Shown here piece after piece: positions 32,401 through 40,213 of a DNA stretch of 64,000 bases. A model generated the notes under the pieces. The model searched no databases. It saw nothing but the letters and a program-made list of their open reading frames with translations, and was not told the DNA's origin. Each line of letters opens with the position of its first letter. The stretch's first letter is position 1. The position numbers and the translations under genes were made by a program. This stretch comes from Nocardia sp. CC227C. Lineage in GTDB: Bacteria; Actinomycetota; Actinomycetes; Mycobacteriales; Mycobacteriaceae. The stretch covers positions 28,451 through 92,450 of the forward strand of contig NZ_JASITE010000025.1 in NCBI RefSeq assembly GCF_030767025.1. The letters run 5' to 3'.

Positions 32401-32970
32401 GAGGCCGCTCTGTTCGACGATATCGTCTCGAACTTCCAGAACGCCGGAGACTCGTTCGTCGATGGGCAGCTGAGCGATATCCGGAACGTCTTCGGAGCGC
32501 CGAGCCTCGACGAAACCCCGTTGTTCAAGGCCGCCGCCGCATGGAATCAGTCGGTCACCGATTTCAACGACTATCGGACCGAGCAGGCGGAGTGGGAAGC
32601 GGAGAACGGCCGCACTCCGGCGGGACTGGACGCTCCGATCATCTACGACCCGAATCGTGGTCCGGAGCAGTTCCTCGACCTTCCCGGCAGGCTCGCGAAT
32701 TCGTTCCTGAAGTACCTGGTTCCGAGCCGCTACGACAATGGCGGCTGGTTGCAGCCGGGCCTGTCCCTGGTGGAGAACAAGACCGGTAAACCGGAGCCGG
32801 TGTTCAACCCGCAGCAGTGGTCGCAGCTGTCGGAACTCGCGCAGCCCGGCGGCACGACCGACAACTCGCTCACCATCGAGAACCTGCACACCGGGATGAC
32901 GGCCGCGGAGTTGCGACGGGAGCTGAACCTCATTCAGAAGGAACGTTCGCTGGGGTTCGTGCGCCGATGA
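29422..32970 (+). CDS. Tape measure protein with internal NlpC/P60-like peptidase domain
   Basis: 1182 residues from ATG 29422 with AGAGGTG upstream. The tape measure sets tail length; at roughly 0.15 nm per helical residue this one would allow a tail of up to about 175 nm. Residues 29-419 are 26 tandem copies of a 15-residue helical unit (for example GAVNTALEGAFSRAS). Two basic/Ala-rich hydrophobic stretches follow (about 440-510), then three Trp-rich repeats of about 45 residues (WNAFTAALEMVGAVLNWLW type). A GTSDSILARLSNGEFVINAA motif precedes a peptidase domain with C856 in WGDCSGAVSAL and H914 in GGHTSATL, a likely cell-wall hydrolase. The C-terminus carries a coiled stretch. Confidence 0.93.
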   Translation: MAIEAVRDFGIDVAVTLERALTMAFDEASGAVDRGMDQLFASAPGALNAALRQSFNGASGVVHSALDDAFDGTSDAVNTAFENAFNTASPTVNNAIHQVFAGASGAVNDGWERAFGSSPEAVNSLLLNTFASAEGAVNTALEGAFSRASGAVDDALLSVFESAPAVLDTALNAAFARASDSLNGALVGLMTDGPQSALAGAVDGLLGASPQQVADAVRDVFQSAPAAVRTAVADAFHAAPGAVNSALDAAFVTAPQRLSAAVDAAFEPTAGALNTALDAVFADASTAVDTALDAAFGGVSETANNTLNDAFDQTHDTVNSALEGVFGTASDTVNGAWASVFGSSPEALNTAMDAVFGSTQEAVNGVLLDAFASAQGTVNTALESVFAEATGTIKGVVDNAFGSVRGTLNNALKGAFDQGANLAGSLGKLDPRLLAVKTRAMAAAAGTKAMTLATTASAKATTVWATAKKGAAVAARAFNTALRANPLGLILTAITAVVGALTWFFTQTESGKQIWATVWSGIQSAMATAWEFIQPIWNGFLGALGRVGEMLNWLWTEVVQPVFALIGAAFQLWWNGYVQPIWSAFTAALEVVGGVLNWLWESVVQPVIGLIAEAISLWWNYYVQPIWNAFTAALEMVGAVLNWLWETVVQPVIGLIGERISSVWNGIKPVWDGFQAALHTVGAAFRSMWEEYIKPAWDTFQTAFQTGWDTIKNAIETGKGWFEGLRTTIEEIINKISDLWNSIEIPGPLASALEGAANALDATNALPWVGGKASGGYISGPGTGTSDSILARLSNGEFVINAASTRRNRPLLEAINNGAVPGYATGGFVTKSGLIELAKQVDGKPYEWGGTNWGDCSGAVSALANYVAGRPPFDTRFWTGNQAEALAQRGFESGLGPSGSLRIGWFTGGPYGGHTSATLPNGVNFEMGGKSGNGQYGGTAVGANAPAYTNHAHFVFDTVSEQSPASQPPTTGGESPNQNVDSGDSDLSPAQQREAALFDDIVSNFQNAGDSFVDGQLSDIRNVFGAPSLDETPLFKAAAAWNQSVTDFNDYRTEQAEWEAENGRTPAGLDAPIIYDPNRGPEQFLDLPGRLANSFLKYLVPSRYDNGGWLQPGLSLVENKTGKPEPVFNPQQWSQLSELAQPGGTTDNSLTIENLHTGMTAAELRRELNLIQKERSLGFVRR

Positions 32971-33000
32971 CGACGTTCCTTTCGATTCGAAGGATGAACC

Positions 33001-33918
33001 ATGAATGAAGCATTGATCGAGGTGGAGGGCCACAACGGCGAGTGGTTCACGGTGGCCGGTACCGGTGCGGGCGACCGCGGCGTGCACCTGGCCTCGGAGA
33101 ACGACGGCACCGAGTTCGCGGGACTGTACGACGCGCCGGTGACGACGATCTGGAACTCGACCGCCTTCCAACTCGGCGCCACCTACGGTGGTATTCGCGA
33201 GGACAAGTACGACTTCACCCTCGCCTTCCACGTGACCGAAACCGCCGCGAACCCCTGGCGCTACAACGATTCCGCCCTGCGCAAAGCCTTCTCCTACGAG
33301 AAACGTTCCAAGCTGTGGGTGCAGGTGGACGATTCCCGGCGCTGGCTGGACGTGCAGCTGGTGTCGAATCCGCGGCTCAAGGTCGGTTTCGATCCGAACG
33401 GCCAGCAGTACGGTCTGGTGTTGCTGCCGCTGGCGGCGGCCTATCCGCGCTGGCTGGAGGTCGAGGCCACCGATGAGTTCGTGGCCGCCACCGACACCAC
33501 CGACGGGTCCACCGAGATGGGTTCGGTGGTGGTGTCGAATCCGACCGACACCGAGATCTGGCTGAAGTGGATGATCCAGGGCAGCAGCGGAATTCGCTGG
33601 ACCCTGCCCGACTTCTCGTTCGGCGACGACCGTTTCGACCGGGCGGACGCCGACGCCGACCGCATGATCGCCATGCCCGAGCTGCTCGACGGTGAACACG
33701 TGCGCGTGGACACCGACGAGATGGGGCTGGAGGGTCAGGTCAACTCGTCGCTGGACACCGCCGTCTACCAGCGGATGAACGGCAAGATGTTCCTCTACCC
33801 GATTCCGCCCTACACCCCGGACACCGAACTGCCCGTGGTGGTGAGCGGCGCTCCGGCGGGCGCCGGGGTGCAGGTGCGCTGTCCGCGGCCGTGGACGCGG
33901 CCGTGGGGGCTGGAATGA
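33001..33918 (+). CDS. Distal tail (Dit-like) minor tail protein
   Basis: 305 residues from ATG 33001. It directly follows the tape measure, where siphoviruses encode the distal tail hub. The N-terminal half (EVEGHNGEWFTVAGTGAGDR, LYDAPVTTIWNSTAFQLGATY) and a galectin-like beta-rich C-terminal half (NPTDTEIWLKWMIQG, YPIPPYTPDTELPVVVSGAP) agree with actinophage minor tail proteins at this place. It probably forms the ring joining tube and tip. Confidence 0.75.
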   Translation: MNEALIEVEGHNGEWFTVAGTGAGDRGVHLASENDGTEFAGLYDAPVTTIWNSTAFQLGATYGGIREDKYDFTLAFHVTETAANPWRYNDSALRKAFSYEKRSKLWVQVDDSRRWLDVQLVSNPRLKVGFDPNGQQYGLVLLPLAAAYPRWLEVEATDEFVAATDTTDGSTEMGSVVVSNPTDTEIWLKWMIQGSSGIRWTLPDFSFGDDRFDRADADADRMIAMPELLDGEHVRVDTDEMGLEGQVNSSLDTAVYQRMNGKMFLYPIPPYTPDTELPVVVSGAPAGAGVQVRCPRPWTRPWGLE

Positions 33919-33928
33919 GGTGTCGGCG

Positions 33929-35572
33929 ATGAATGCGGTGGCGACCATCGACTTCGACCGCGAGTACGCGGCCATCGTGGCGCGGCTGGAGGCCAACCGG
34001 CTGGCGCGGACCCGGCCGCCGCTGGTGCGGCTCTGGGACGGCGACTGGATACTGCGCGGCCAGGTCGCGCACACCTATTCGGCGTCCTTCCAAGAGGTGG
34101 ACGCCGAGACCGGCATCGGCAAACTCGAGCTGCCCGAGGACTACTACCTGTCGCGCTGGATCATCGATCACGACAGTCGGCCGAACAAGAACATCCACGT
34201 CACGGTCGACAAGGACGGGGTGCGCTGGTCGGGGCGGATGGAGTCCTACGAGATCGAGAAGAATCCCGAGGGCTTGACGCTGGTGCGGGTGCTCTTCAAG
34301 CACGACTACGAGGAGTTCAAGCATATTGTCTGCTGGAGCAATCCCTTCCTGCCCGCCGAGGTACAGTTCCCGCGCCTGTGGTTGATGTTCGGTCCGGCCA
34401 AGTGGGCGTTGAAACTCACGCTGCTGGTGAACATCATGCGGTTGGAGTCGTCGGCGTGGATGCTGCCCGACGATCCCATGGACCCCACGCAGTGGTTCAA
34501 CTTCGACCAGTCCACCTGGTCGATGGTGGTCAAACCACTGAAGATCGAGGACGACAATTCGCCCTTCGCGGTGGTGTACTCGCGATTCAGGGATTTTCAC
34601 ACCGTCGCCAAGAACATTCTGGCCGACGGGCAGCTGACCCCGACGTTCCGGCGCTATCTCGACGGTGACGAACCGCCGTGGCCCGGTGCGAATCTGCGGC
34701 ACGGCTGCTTGGTCATCGACATCGAGGACAAGTCCGGGTGGACGAGTGAAACCTCCTTCGGGGGAAACCTTTTCACCGGACTGGTGCGGGCGGTGACCAA
34801 TATCGCCTCCGACGGCTACACCGAGAACGTCGATGTCATCGACGATCCCGCGTTCCCCGACGAGTACTACCAGCCGGGATGGAAGGGCACCATGCCGTCC
34901 GCGCCCGGCATCGTGTACCGGGAGACCAAACGCAACGGCATCGTCTCCTCCGGCTTCGTCAGCCGTCCCGCCACCGACGTCCAGGTGGTGACCGGCGGGC
35001 ACAGCATGCCCGGTGTGAACGAGTTGATCAGCGCCTCGATCCAGATGGCGGGCGACCTGATTGCCGCCATGATCGGGATTCCCCCGGTCGGCGGCGCGGC
35101 GGACGCGCTACTGCAACCGCTGTACGAGGACACCATCCTGGCGTGGATGGCGTGGAAATCGCCCGCGCGAGCGCAGCAGCTCGGGTGGTCGCATTACCAC
35201 GAGGGTCTGGGCAGCGCCTCCGATCAGGCGTACACGCTGTCGTCGATCATCACCCTGCGTGCCAAGCTGTGGGCCACCCGTGAGCAGATCGCGCACCGGC
35301 TCGACATCGCCGACGGCGCACCGTGGTTGGTCGGGCAGCGCGGCAAGGGGCACTTCTACGTCGGCGACCGGATCGGGTCCACGGTCAAAGGCGCGCCCAA
35401 GGGCAAGATCTACGTCGACCGCGTCTCCGAGGCGACCCTGTCGTGGAGTCGCGATACCGCGCCGACGTGGGCGATCACCATCGGGCAGCGTGAACCGGAG
35501 GACCCGGTCGCCAAGGCGCTGGAGCAGATTCAGGAATTGTTCGGCATCGCCCAAAATCTAGGAGTCATGTAG
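33929..35572 (+). CDS. Siphovirus ReqiPepy6 Gp37-like minor tail protein
   Basis: 547 residues from ATG 33929 (GTG 33920 is in frame), with a GAGG-type site. It begins NAVATIDFDREYAAIVARLE and LVRLWDGDWILRGQV. Later segments include a YEIEKNPEGLTLVRVLFKHD strand pair, IGIPPVGGAADALLQPLYED and WMAWKSPARAQQLGWSHYHEG. These are typical of the Gp37-like family of Rhodococcus and related actinophages, usually assigned to the tail hub or baseplate (Tal-like position). It overlaps no gene and is followed after two bases by the next. Confidence 0.82.
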   Translation: MNAVATIDFDREYAAIVARLEANRLARTRPPLVRLWDGDWILRGQVAHTYSASFQEVDAETGIGKLELPEDYYLSRWIIDHDSRPNKNIHVTVDKDGVRWSGRMESYEIEKNPEGLTLVRVLFKHDYEEFKHIVCWSNPFLPAEVQFPRLWLMFGPAKWALKLTLLVNIMRLESSAWMLPDDPMDPTQWFNFDQSTWSMVVKPLKIEDDNSPFAVVYSRFRDFHTVAKNILADGQLTPTFRRYLDGDEPPWPGANLRHGCLVIDIEDKSGWTSETSFGGNLFTGLVRAVTNIASDGYTENVDVIDDPAFPDEYYQPGWKGTMPSAPGIVYRETKRNGIVSSGFVSRPATDVQVVTGGHSMPGVNELISASIQMAGDLIAAMIGIPPVGGAADALLQPLYEDTILAWMAWKSPARAQQLGWSHYHEGLGSASDQAYTLSSIITLRAKLWATREQIAHRLDIADGAPWLVGQRGKGHFYVGDRIGSTVKGAPKGKIYVDRVSEATLSWSRDTAPTWAITIGQREPEDPVAKALEQIQELFGIAQNLGVM

Positions 35573-35574
35573 TC

Positions 35575-36018
35575 GTGCGCTTTCCTACCCAAAACCAATG
35601 CGATATGGGCGATCCCGCGCAGCATCTGCTCTGGGCGCTCGCGCAGGTGCCGATGTCGCGCACTCAGCCCATGCTGTTGCAGGAATCGATCGCCCGGGTG
35701 ATGTCGAAACACTTGTACGAGTGTGGTTTCCGGCATCACCCGGAATTGCAGGAGAAGAAGCTGCAACTCCCGCATCGCGGGCAGCAGCACATGCTCAACG
35801 GATCGGCTCGCTGGGTCTCGATAGACGAGGTCGAGCCCGATCCGGTTGTGCTGCCGGATATGTCGGCCATGACCGTGCACGAGCAGGAGCACGTCATCAA
35901 CCAGCTCAAACAGCTCGGCCGCATCGAGGAACCCGCGACGCCACGCAGCGTCGCGGAGACGACGAATCTGCGGTCCGTGGTCGGACAGGCCGAGGCGTCC
36001 ACGGAGGGCGAACCATGA
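35575..36018 (+). CDS. Small tail-cluster protein (phage gene 29-like)
   Basis: 147 residues from GTG 35575, with AGGAG nine bases upstream. It starts RFPTQNQCDMGDPAQHLLWAL and has KHLYECGFRHHPELQEKKLQ and PHRGQQHMLNGSARWVSIDE. I recall similar proteins directly after Gp37-like genes in actinophages, sometimes named gene 29 protein. The role is unknown, probably structural or in assembly. Its stop overlaps the next start (ATGA). Confidence 0.65.
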   Translation: MRFPTQNQCDMGDPAQHLLWALAQVPMSRTQPMLLQESIARVMSKHLYECGFRHHPELQEKKLQLPHRGQQHMLNGSARWVSIDEVEPDPVVLPDMSAMTVHEQEHVINQLKQLGRIEEPATPRSVAETTNLRSVVGQAEASTEGEP

Positions 36019-37037
36019 CCACTCCGGGGCAGGGAGCCCCCGACGGCGCTTTCGTCGTCGGCGGCCGATACGGCCAGAACCTCACCGAGGAATCCGCGAA
36101 GGCGATCATGAAGGGCGGCGTGGTGTCGTCCTTCGAGAGTGCACAGGGCGTGGCGCACGGCGCGTACAACAACCGCATCGACGATCACGCCAACTCCATT
36201 ACCGAACTGCGAAACGCGTTCGAGCAGTTGGTGTTGCAGGGTCGAGCGATCGTATTCACCCGCAACTCGAGTTACACGCCCTCGCCCGACATCCTGTCGG
36301 TGGAGGTGATCATCATCGGGGCGGGCGGCGGCGGCAGTTCCGGCAGCTACGACGCCCTCGTGGAGGGCGTACGGTCCGGCGGCGGTGGCGGGGGTGGGGG
36401 CGAGACGCACACCTCCATCCCGGCGAGTCTGCTGGCGACGAACGACGACGGCACCTTCAAGCCGATTCGCATCGAGATCGGATCCGGCGGCGCGGGTGCG
36501 AGTCAGGACCGGAACTATGGAGCGAGCGGCGCGGATTCGCTGTTCGGTCCGGAGGTCGGCAGCGACGATCGGGAGTGGTTGCTCGGCGGCGGTGGTCAAG
36601 GGGGCCAGTGGGGGTCGCCGGGACCGGTCGCGCAGGGCGGCGTCGGGATGATTCCCGGCGGCAACGGTGGTCGCGGCGGGGTGGGCAACTCGCGGGGTAC
36701 CGCGCCGACGCCGTCGGTGTCGGCCTACGCACTGTACGGCGGCGGCGGGGGCGGCGGCTCGGGTGGGTCGCCCGTGTGGGCCGGTACGGCGGGCGCGGCC
36801 GGTGGCATCTCACCCGGCGGCGCGGCCGCCAATCCCGGCCGGGCGGGCCGCTCACCGTCGCAGATCGTCGCCACCGGCGGTGGTGGCGGCGGTGGCGGAC
36901 ATAGCGGCAACTACGGCGGCGGCTCGGGCGGATTTCCCGGCGGCGGTGGCGGCGGCAGCGCCTGTGCGACCAACGGCGCCACGACCGGCGGAGCGGGTGC
37001 GACCGGCATCTGCTACGTCATCGAACGGACCACCTGA
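36015..37037 (+). CDS. Glycine-rich tail tip protein 1
   Basis: 340 residues from ATG 36015. Residues 1-85 are a mixed helical region (YGQNLTEESAKAIMKGGVVS, NNRIDDHANSITELRNAFEQ) that probably attaches to the tail. From about 95 the chain is dominated by glycine: VIIIGAGGGGSSGS, then long Gly/Ser/Ala runs to the end at CYVIERTT. Gly-rich domains of this kind form polyglycine-helix sandwiches at phage adhesin tips, where exposed loops bind the receptor. Overlapping start and stop codons link it to both neighbours. Confidence 0.78.
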   Translation: MTTPGQGAPDGAFVVGGRYGQNLTEESAKAIMKGGVVSSFESAQGVAHGAYNNRIDDHANSITELRNAFEQLVLQGRAIVFTRNSSYTPSPDILSVEVIIIGAGGGGSSGSYDALVEGVRSGGGGGGGGETHTSIPASLLATNDDGTFKPIRIEIGSGGAGASQDRNYGASGADSLFGPEVGSDDREWLLGGGGQGGQWGSPGPVAQGGVGMIPGGNGGRGGVGNSRGTAPTPSVSAYALYGGGGGGGSGGSPVWAGTAGAAGGISPGGAAANPGRAGRSPSQIVATGGGGGGGGHSGNYGGGSGGFPGGGGGGSACATNGATTGGAGATGICYVIERTT

Positions 37038-37642
37038 TGGCCACCACGACACGGTTGCTCGTGTTCACGACCAATGACGTCTGGACCAAACCACCGGGAT
37101 TGAAAGCCGTCGAACTCGTTGTTCGCGGCGGTGGCGGCGGTGGCGGTGACGACCACGGCGGTGGTGGCGGCGCGGCCGTGACGAATACGCACCGGCGGAT
37201 TTCGGCACTGGAGCTACCGGACAGCGCGGCCGTCGTGGTTGGCGGCGGCGGAGCTGCCGGAGCCGACGGCGGCGAGTCGTCGTTCGGCGGCTCCCTCATG
37301 GTGGCCGCGGGCGGAATGTCCGGCGCGAATGGAGGTTCCGGCGGGCTGTCGTTCATGCGCGGCGGGCAGGGCGGGGCCGCCGGCAAGCCGGGCGAGACGG
37401 TGACCTCGGGCGTGGTGCGCCTGCTCGCGGGCGGTGGCGGCGGTGGCGGATCCGGCTCGGTCGGCGGTGCTTCCGGCATGGTCGCGGCCGACGGAGCCCG
37501 GCCGCCCCTGTGGCAGGCCCGCCAGTCCGGCGGCGGTGGATCAGCCGGTCTCCCCGGCGGATTCCCGGCCGGCGGGGGCGGCGCCGCCGCACCCGGAGCT
37601 GCCGGGGCAGTGACGATCATCGAGTTCTTTCAGGAGGATTGA
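37037..37642 (+). CDS. Glycine-rich tail tip protein 2
   Basis: 201 residues from ATG 37037 (TGATG overlap). It begins TTRLLVFTTNDVWTKPPGLK then AVELVVRGGGGGGG, the classical opening of glycine-rich phage tip domains, and ends GAVTIIEFFQED. The N-terminal attachment region of its neighbour is missing, so it is essentially one Gly-rich domain. Two such proteins in tandem suggest a composite or alternative receptor-binding tip. Confidence 0.78.
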   Translation: MATTTRLLVFTTNDVWTKPPGLKAVELVVRGGGGGGGDDHGGGGGAAVTNTHRRISALELPDSAAVVVGGGGAAGADGGESSFGGSLMVAAGGMSGANGGSGGLSFMRGGQGGAAGKPGETVTSGVVRLLAGGGGGGGSGSVGGASGMVAADGARPPLWQARQSGGGGSAGLPGGFPAGGGGAAAPGAAGAVTIIEFFQED

Positions 37643-37644
37643 CT

Positions 37645-37992
37645 ATGGCAACGGCGACACTGCATATCGCCGATCTCGGCGGGTACGCCGGTCCGGCACG
37701 CTGCTATCGGCTGGACCCGGTCCCGGTTATCAATGGCGCTCCGGCACCGTTCGTGACGATCTGGGTGCAACGCGGTTACGCGCATCAGATGCCCGAGGTG
37801 AACGTGGTGCCCGCAACCTCGTCCGGCGCGTGCGCAACGCGCTCGGTCATGGCCGCACCCGGATCGTTCACCCTGCACTTCGATCCGGTCACCGACGAGC
37901 AGATCGACGGCGCGCACTGGTTGGCGCTGCAGGCACTGGGCGGCTACACCGTCTCCGGCCAGCGGCCGACCGAACCGGGAGGCCCGCGATGA
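37645..37992 (+). CDS. Small tail-cluster protein of unknown function
   Basis: 115 residues from ATG 37645, two bases after the previous stop, behind CAGGAGG. It starts ATATLHIADLGGYAGPARCY and contains FVTIWVQRGYAHQMPEVNVV and SFTLHFDPVTDEQIDGAHWL. Family not identified with confidence. It is beta-rich by inspection. Its stop overlaps the following start (ATGA), so it is co-translated with the LtfC-like gene. Confidence 0.65.
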   Translation: MATATLHIADLGGYAGPARCYRLDPVPVINGAPAPFVTIWVQRGYAHQMPEVNVVPATSSGACATRSVMAAPGSFTLHFDPVTDEQIDGAHWLALQALGGYTVSGQRPTEPGGPR

Positions 37993-38306
37993 CCATCGGG
38001 AACGTCCCCATCCACGACCGGCTGATCCTGGTCGCTGGACAGGATCTCCTGCACGAGATCCGGCTGCCCGCCGATTCCCGGTTGGAGGTGGGCACCGCCG
38101 TCAAGCTCGTCATCTACGACCGGACCGAGGCGACCCAGCTCGCGACCTGGCCGGCGAGTGTCGACACCGACCGCGTCCGGTGGACGGTGACCTCCGAGCA
38201 GACCGACCAGATCACCTCGCCGGGTGCGCGATTCCGCATCTATGTCGACTACCCGGACGACACCACACAGTGCTGGTACGCCGGTCCGGTGTACCGATAC
38301 CACTGA
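37989..38306 (+). CDS. LtfC-like beta-sandwich tail protein
   Basis: 105 residues from ATG 37989. The pattern DRLILVAGQDLLHEIRLPAD, VKLVIYDRTEATQLATWPAS, VRWTVTSEQTDQI and RFRIYVDYPDDTTQCWYAGP is that of the small beta-sandwich proteins (LtfC/p132/Gp6 type) found in actinophage tail tip clusters. It probably acts as a connector or decoration in the tip fibre. Confidence 0.75.
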   Translation: MTIGNVPIHDRLILVAGQDLLHEIRLPADSRLEVGTAVKLVIYDRTEATQLATWPASVDTDRVRWTVTSEQTDQITSPGARFRIYVDYPDDTTQCWYAGPVYRYH

Positions 38307-38323
38307 ACCAGAAAGGCAATCAC

Positions 38324-38680
38324 ATGGCGATTTCCGTCGACACCACGCGCCAGGCGCTCGCCGACGCCTACGCGGCGCTCGGTCCGACCGGTACCGAGGT
38401 GTACATCTCACTGCACACCGACGACCCCTTGTCCACGGGCGAGGGCGAAGTATCGGGCGGCGAGTACGCGCGCCGTACCGGAACCTGGGTGTCCGGTTCC
38501 GGCGGGGTGCTGTCCATGGCCGCTACGGAGTTCGATGTTCCAGCGGGCACATTCACTCACGTCGGCCTGTGGACGGCCGCGAGCGGCGGCCAGTTCCTGG
38601 ACGGCGCACCGCTCACTCCGGAGGTCACTCTGAGCGGACCGGGCGTCATCGCGGTGACGCCGCGGTTCACCGTCACCTGA
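38324..38680 (+). CDS. Tail fibre-type protein
   Basis: 118 residues from ATG 38324 with AAAGGC upstream. The sequence resembles small actinophage tail fibre proteins: YAALGPTGTEVYISLHTDDP, GEVSGGEYARRTGTWVSGSG, FDVPAGTFTHVGLWTAASGG and a TLSGPGVIAVTPRFTVT end. It is predicted to be all beta. The exact place in the tip is unknown. Confidence 0.75.
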   Translation: MAISVDTTRQALADAYAALGPTGTEVYISLHTDDPLSTGEGEVSGGEYARRTGTWVSGSGGVLSMAATEFDVPAGTFTHVGLWTAASGGQFLDGAPLTPEVTLSGPGVIAVTPRFTVT

Positions 38681-38699
38681 GAATCGAGGGGTGTTCACT

Positions 38700-39677
38700 G
38701 TGGCCGACCGATACCAGCGACAAACCTTGCCCGGCCGCACCGTCACGATGGGGCGGCCACCGGGCCGTTCGTCCGGCACGGTGGCACCACCCGGCGCAAC
38801 CGTCGCACGACTGCCGCCGGGGCTGGTGCACGAGACGGTGCCGGGCGGCCGAGTACGCCTGTCCGCCGAGGGAGCGCTGACCGTGACCACCGAGCGGCTC
38901 GTCGCTGTCGCCGACTTCTCCGCTCCGAGCACGCTGTTCGCGGCTCCCCGGCCGTCGTCGCTCGCCGACTTGGACTCCGTGGCCCGGCTGCGCGTGTCCG
39001 GAGTGCGTGCGGATGCCGATCTGACCGTCGCCGGCACGCTCGCCGCCGACAGCGCACTGATCCGGACGAGCCACCGGGACGACTTCGATCGCGCCGACGG
39101 CTCGCTCGGACCGAACTGGGCGACCAAGGGGTACGGCACCGCCGACACCTCGGTCGTGCCGGTCATCGCCGGCGGCCGGTTCCGATCCGGAGACAGCGCT
39201 GCCGGGCAGAGCAACCAGTGCGCCGCGCTGTACGTCGCGGGGCATGCCCACGGTGATGACCATTCCGTGCGCGCGGTCGCCGCGACGGCACCGAACTCCT
39301 TGCGCTCCGGCATCATCGTGCGGGCGGCGCAGGACTTCCAGCACATGGTGATCGCCATTGTGTCGACAGCGTTCGGCAGCACCGGTATCTGGACCGTGAT
39401 CGACGGTGCCTTCAAGCGCCGCGTCACGGCGCAGACGAATTCCATTCAGGCTGGCGAAACGGTTGAATTCGTCGCGCAGGACAACACTTATCGCCTGATC
39501 CGGGATCCGGACAATACCGCCGTTGTCGTCGCGTCCTGGACCGACTCGGCGGCCGAGTACCCGCCCGGCGTCGGTCGCCGTCACGGTGGCATGTTCGCGG
39601 AATCGAAGGCGGACTTCTTCGGCGATCACACCTACGGCACCGAATGGGACGACTTCGTCCTCGAGGACGTGGAATAG
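38700..39677 (+). CDS. Lectin-like minor tail protein (last tail gene)
   Basis: 325 residues from GTG 38700 with GAGGG nine bases upstream; GTG 38691 is also in frame. A Pro/Arg/Thr-rich N-terminus (TVTMGRPPGRSSGTVAPPGA) is followed from about residue 120 by a beta-rich domain starting DDFDRADGSLGPNWATKGYG. It runs through SGIIVRAAQDFQHMVIAIVS to GTEWDDFVLEDVE, the layout of concanavalin-like laminin-G-type binding domains in actinophage tail proteins. It likely binds a surface glycan. A long terminator hairpin closes the operon 18 bases later. Confidence 0.75.
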   Translation: MADRYQRQTLPGRTVTMGRPPGRSSGTVAPPGATVARLPPGLVHETVPGGRVRLSAEGALTVTTERLVAVADFSAPSTLFAAPRPSSLADLDSVARLRVSGVRADADLTVAGTLAADSALIRTSHRDDFDRADGSLGPNWATKGYGTADTSVVPVIAGGRFRSGDSAAGQSNQCAALYVAGHAHGDDHSVRAVAATAPNSLRSGIIVRAAQDFQHMVIAIVSTAFGSTGIWTVIDGAFKRRVTAQTNSIQAGETVEFVAQDNTYRLIRDPDNTAVVVASWTDSAAEYPPGVGRRHGGMFAESKADFFGDHTYGTEWDDFVLEDVE

Positions 39678-39695
39678 ACCTTCCGGCGTGAATCC

Positions 39696-39737
39696 AGCGG
39701 CCGGGTGCTCGCGAATACTCGCGAGCACCCGGCCGCT
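39696..39737. terminator. Strong bidirectional terminator at the end of the tail cluster
   Basis: A perfect 19-bp inverted repeat (arm AGCGGCCGGGTGCTCGCGA) with loop ATAC, followed by TTCGG. It separates the tail operon from the convergent lipoprotein gene and is the longest perfect hairpin I noticed in the window. Confidence 0.92.
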
Positions 39738-39772
39738 TTCGGCGTTTCCGCCGTGATCCGTTTCCGCCGTGA

Positions 39773-40213
39773 TCAGGCCGGAGTGACGTCCACGATCAGC
39801 GACCCCCCGAGCATCTTGGAGAACGTCACCTTCGCCGGGACGAACTCGCCCTCCGCCGCGATCACACCCTGCACGGACTCGCCGGGCTGCAGCTCGGTGA
39901 CGGCAAGCTGATCAGCTGCCGAGCCGAGATCGACGGTGTGCTTCATACCCTCGGCATCGGTGATCGAGAAGTTCAGCGGGTTCACGTCGAGCGCCTTGTC
40001 CGGGCTCGTGTTGGTGACCATCACCGTCACGGCGGTGGCGGGCGAGCCGTCGTGCAGCACACTGGGCACGAACGGCGCCGGGTGCGCCGTCATCTGTACG
40101 TCGTCGCGCTCTTGCGCGGCTGCCTTGGTAACGGCGAGATCATCGGTTCCGCAGGCTGATGCCCCCAGAATCGTAGCTGCGGCGAACATGATGCCGACAG
40201 CGAGCCTACGCAT
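39773..40213 (-). CDS. Secreted lipoprotein, DUF4352-like
   Basis: 146 residues from ATG 40213 with AAAGGAG eight bases upstream. The signal peptide ends in lipobox GASAC. After a short linker a beta-sandwich-like domain follows (TAVTVMVTNTSPDKALDVNP, FSITDAEGMKHTVD, LQPGESVQGVIAAEG and SLIVDVTPA). The pattern is that of DUF4352-like immunoglobulin folds. It is unrelated by sequence to the amplified lipoproteins on the other flank, yet it also borders the tail cluster. The function is unknown. Confidence 0.75.
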   Translation of the reverse strand: MRRLAVGIMFAAATILGASACGTDDLAVTKAAAQERDDVQMTAHPAPFVPSVLHDGSPATAVTVMVTNTSPDKALDVNPLNFSITDAEGMKHTVDLGSAADQLAVTELQPGESVQGVIAAEGEFVPAKVTFSKMLGGSLIVDVTPA

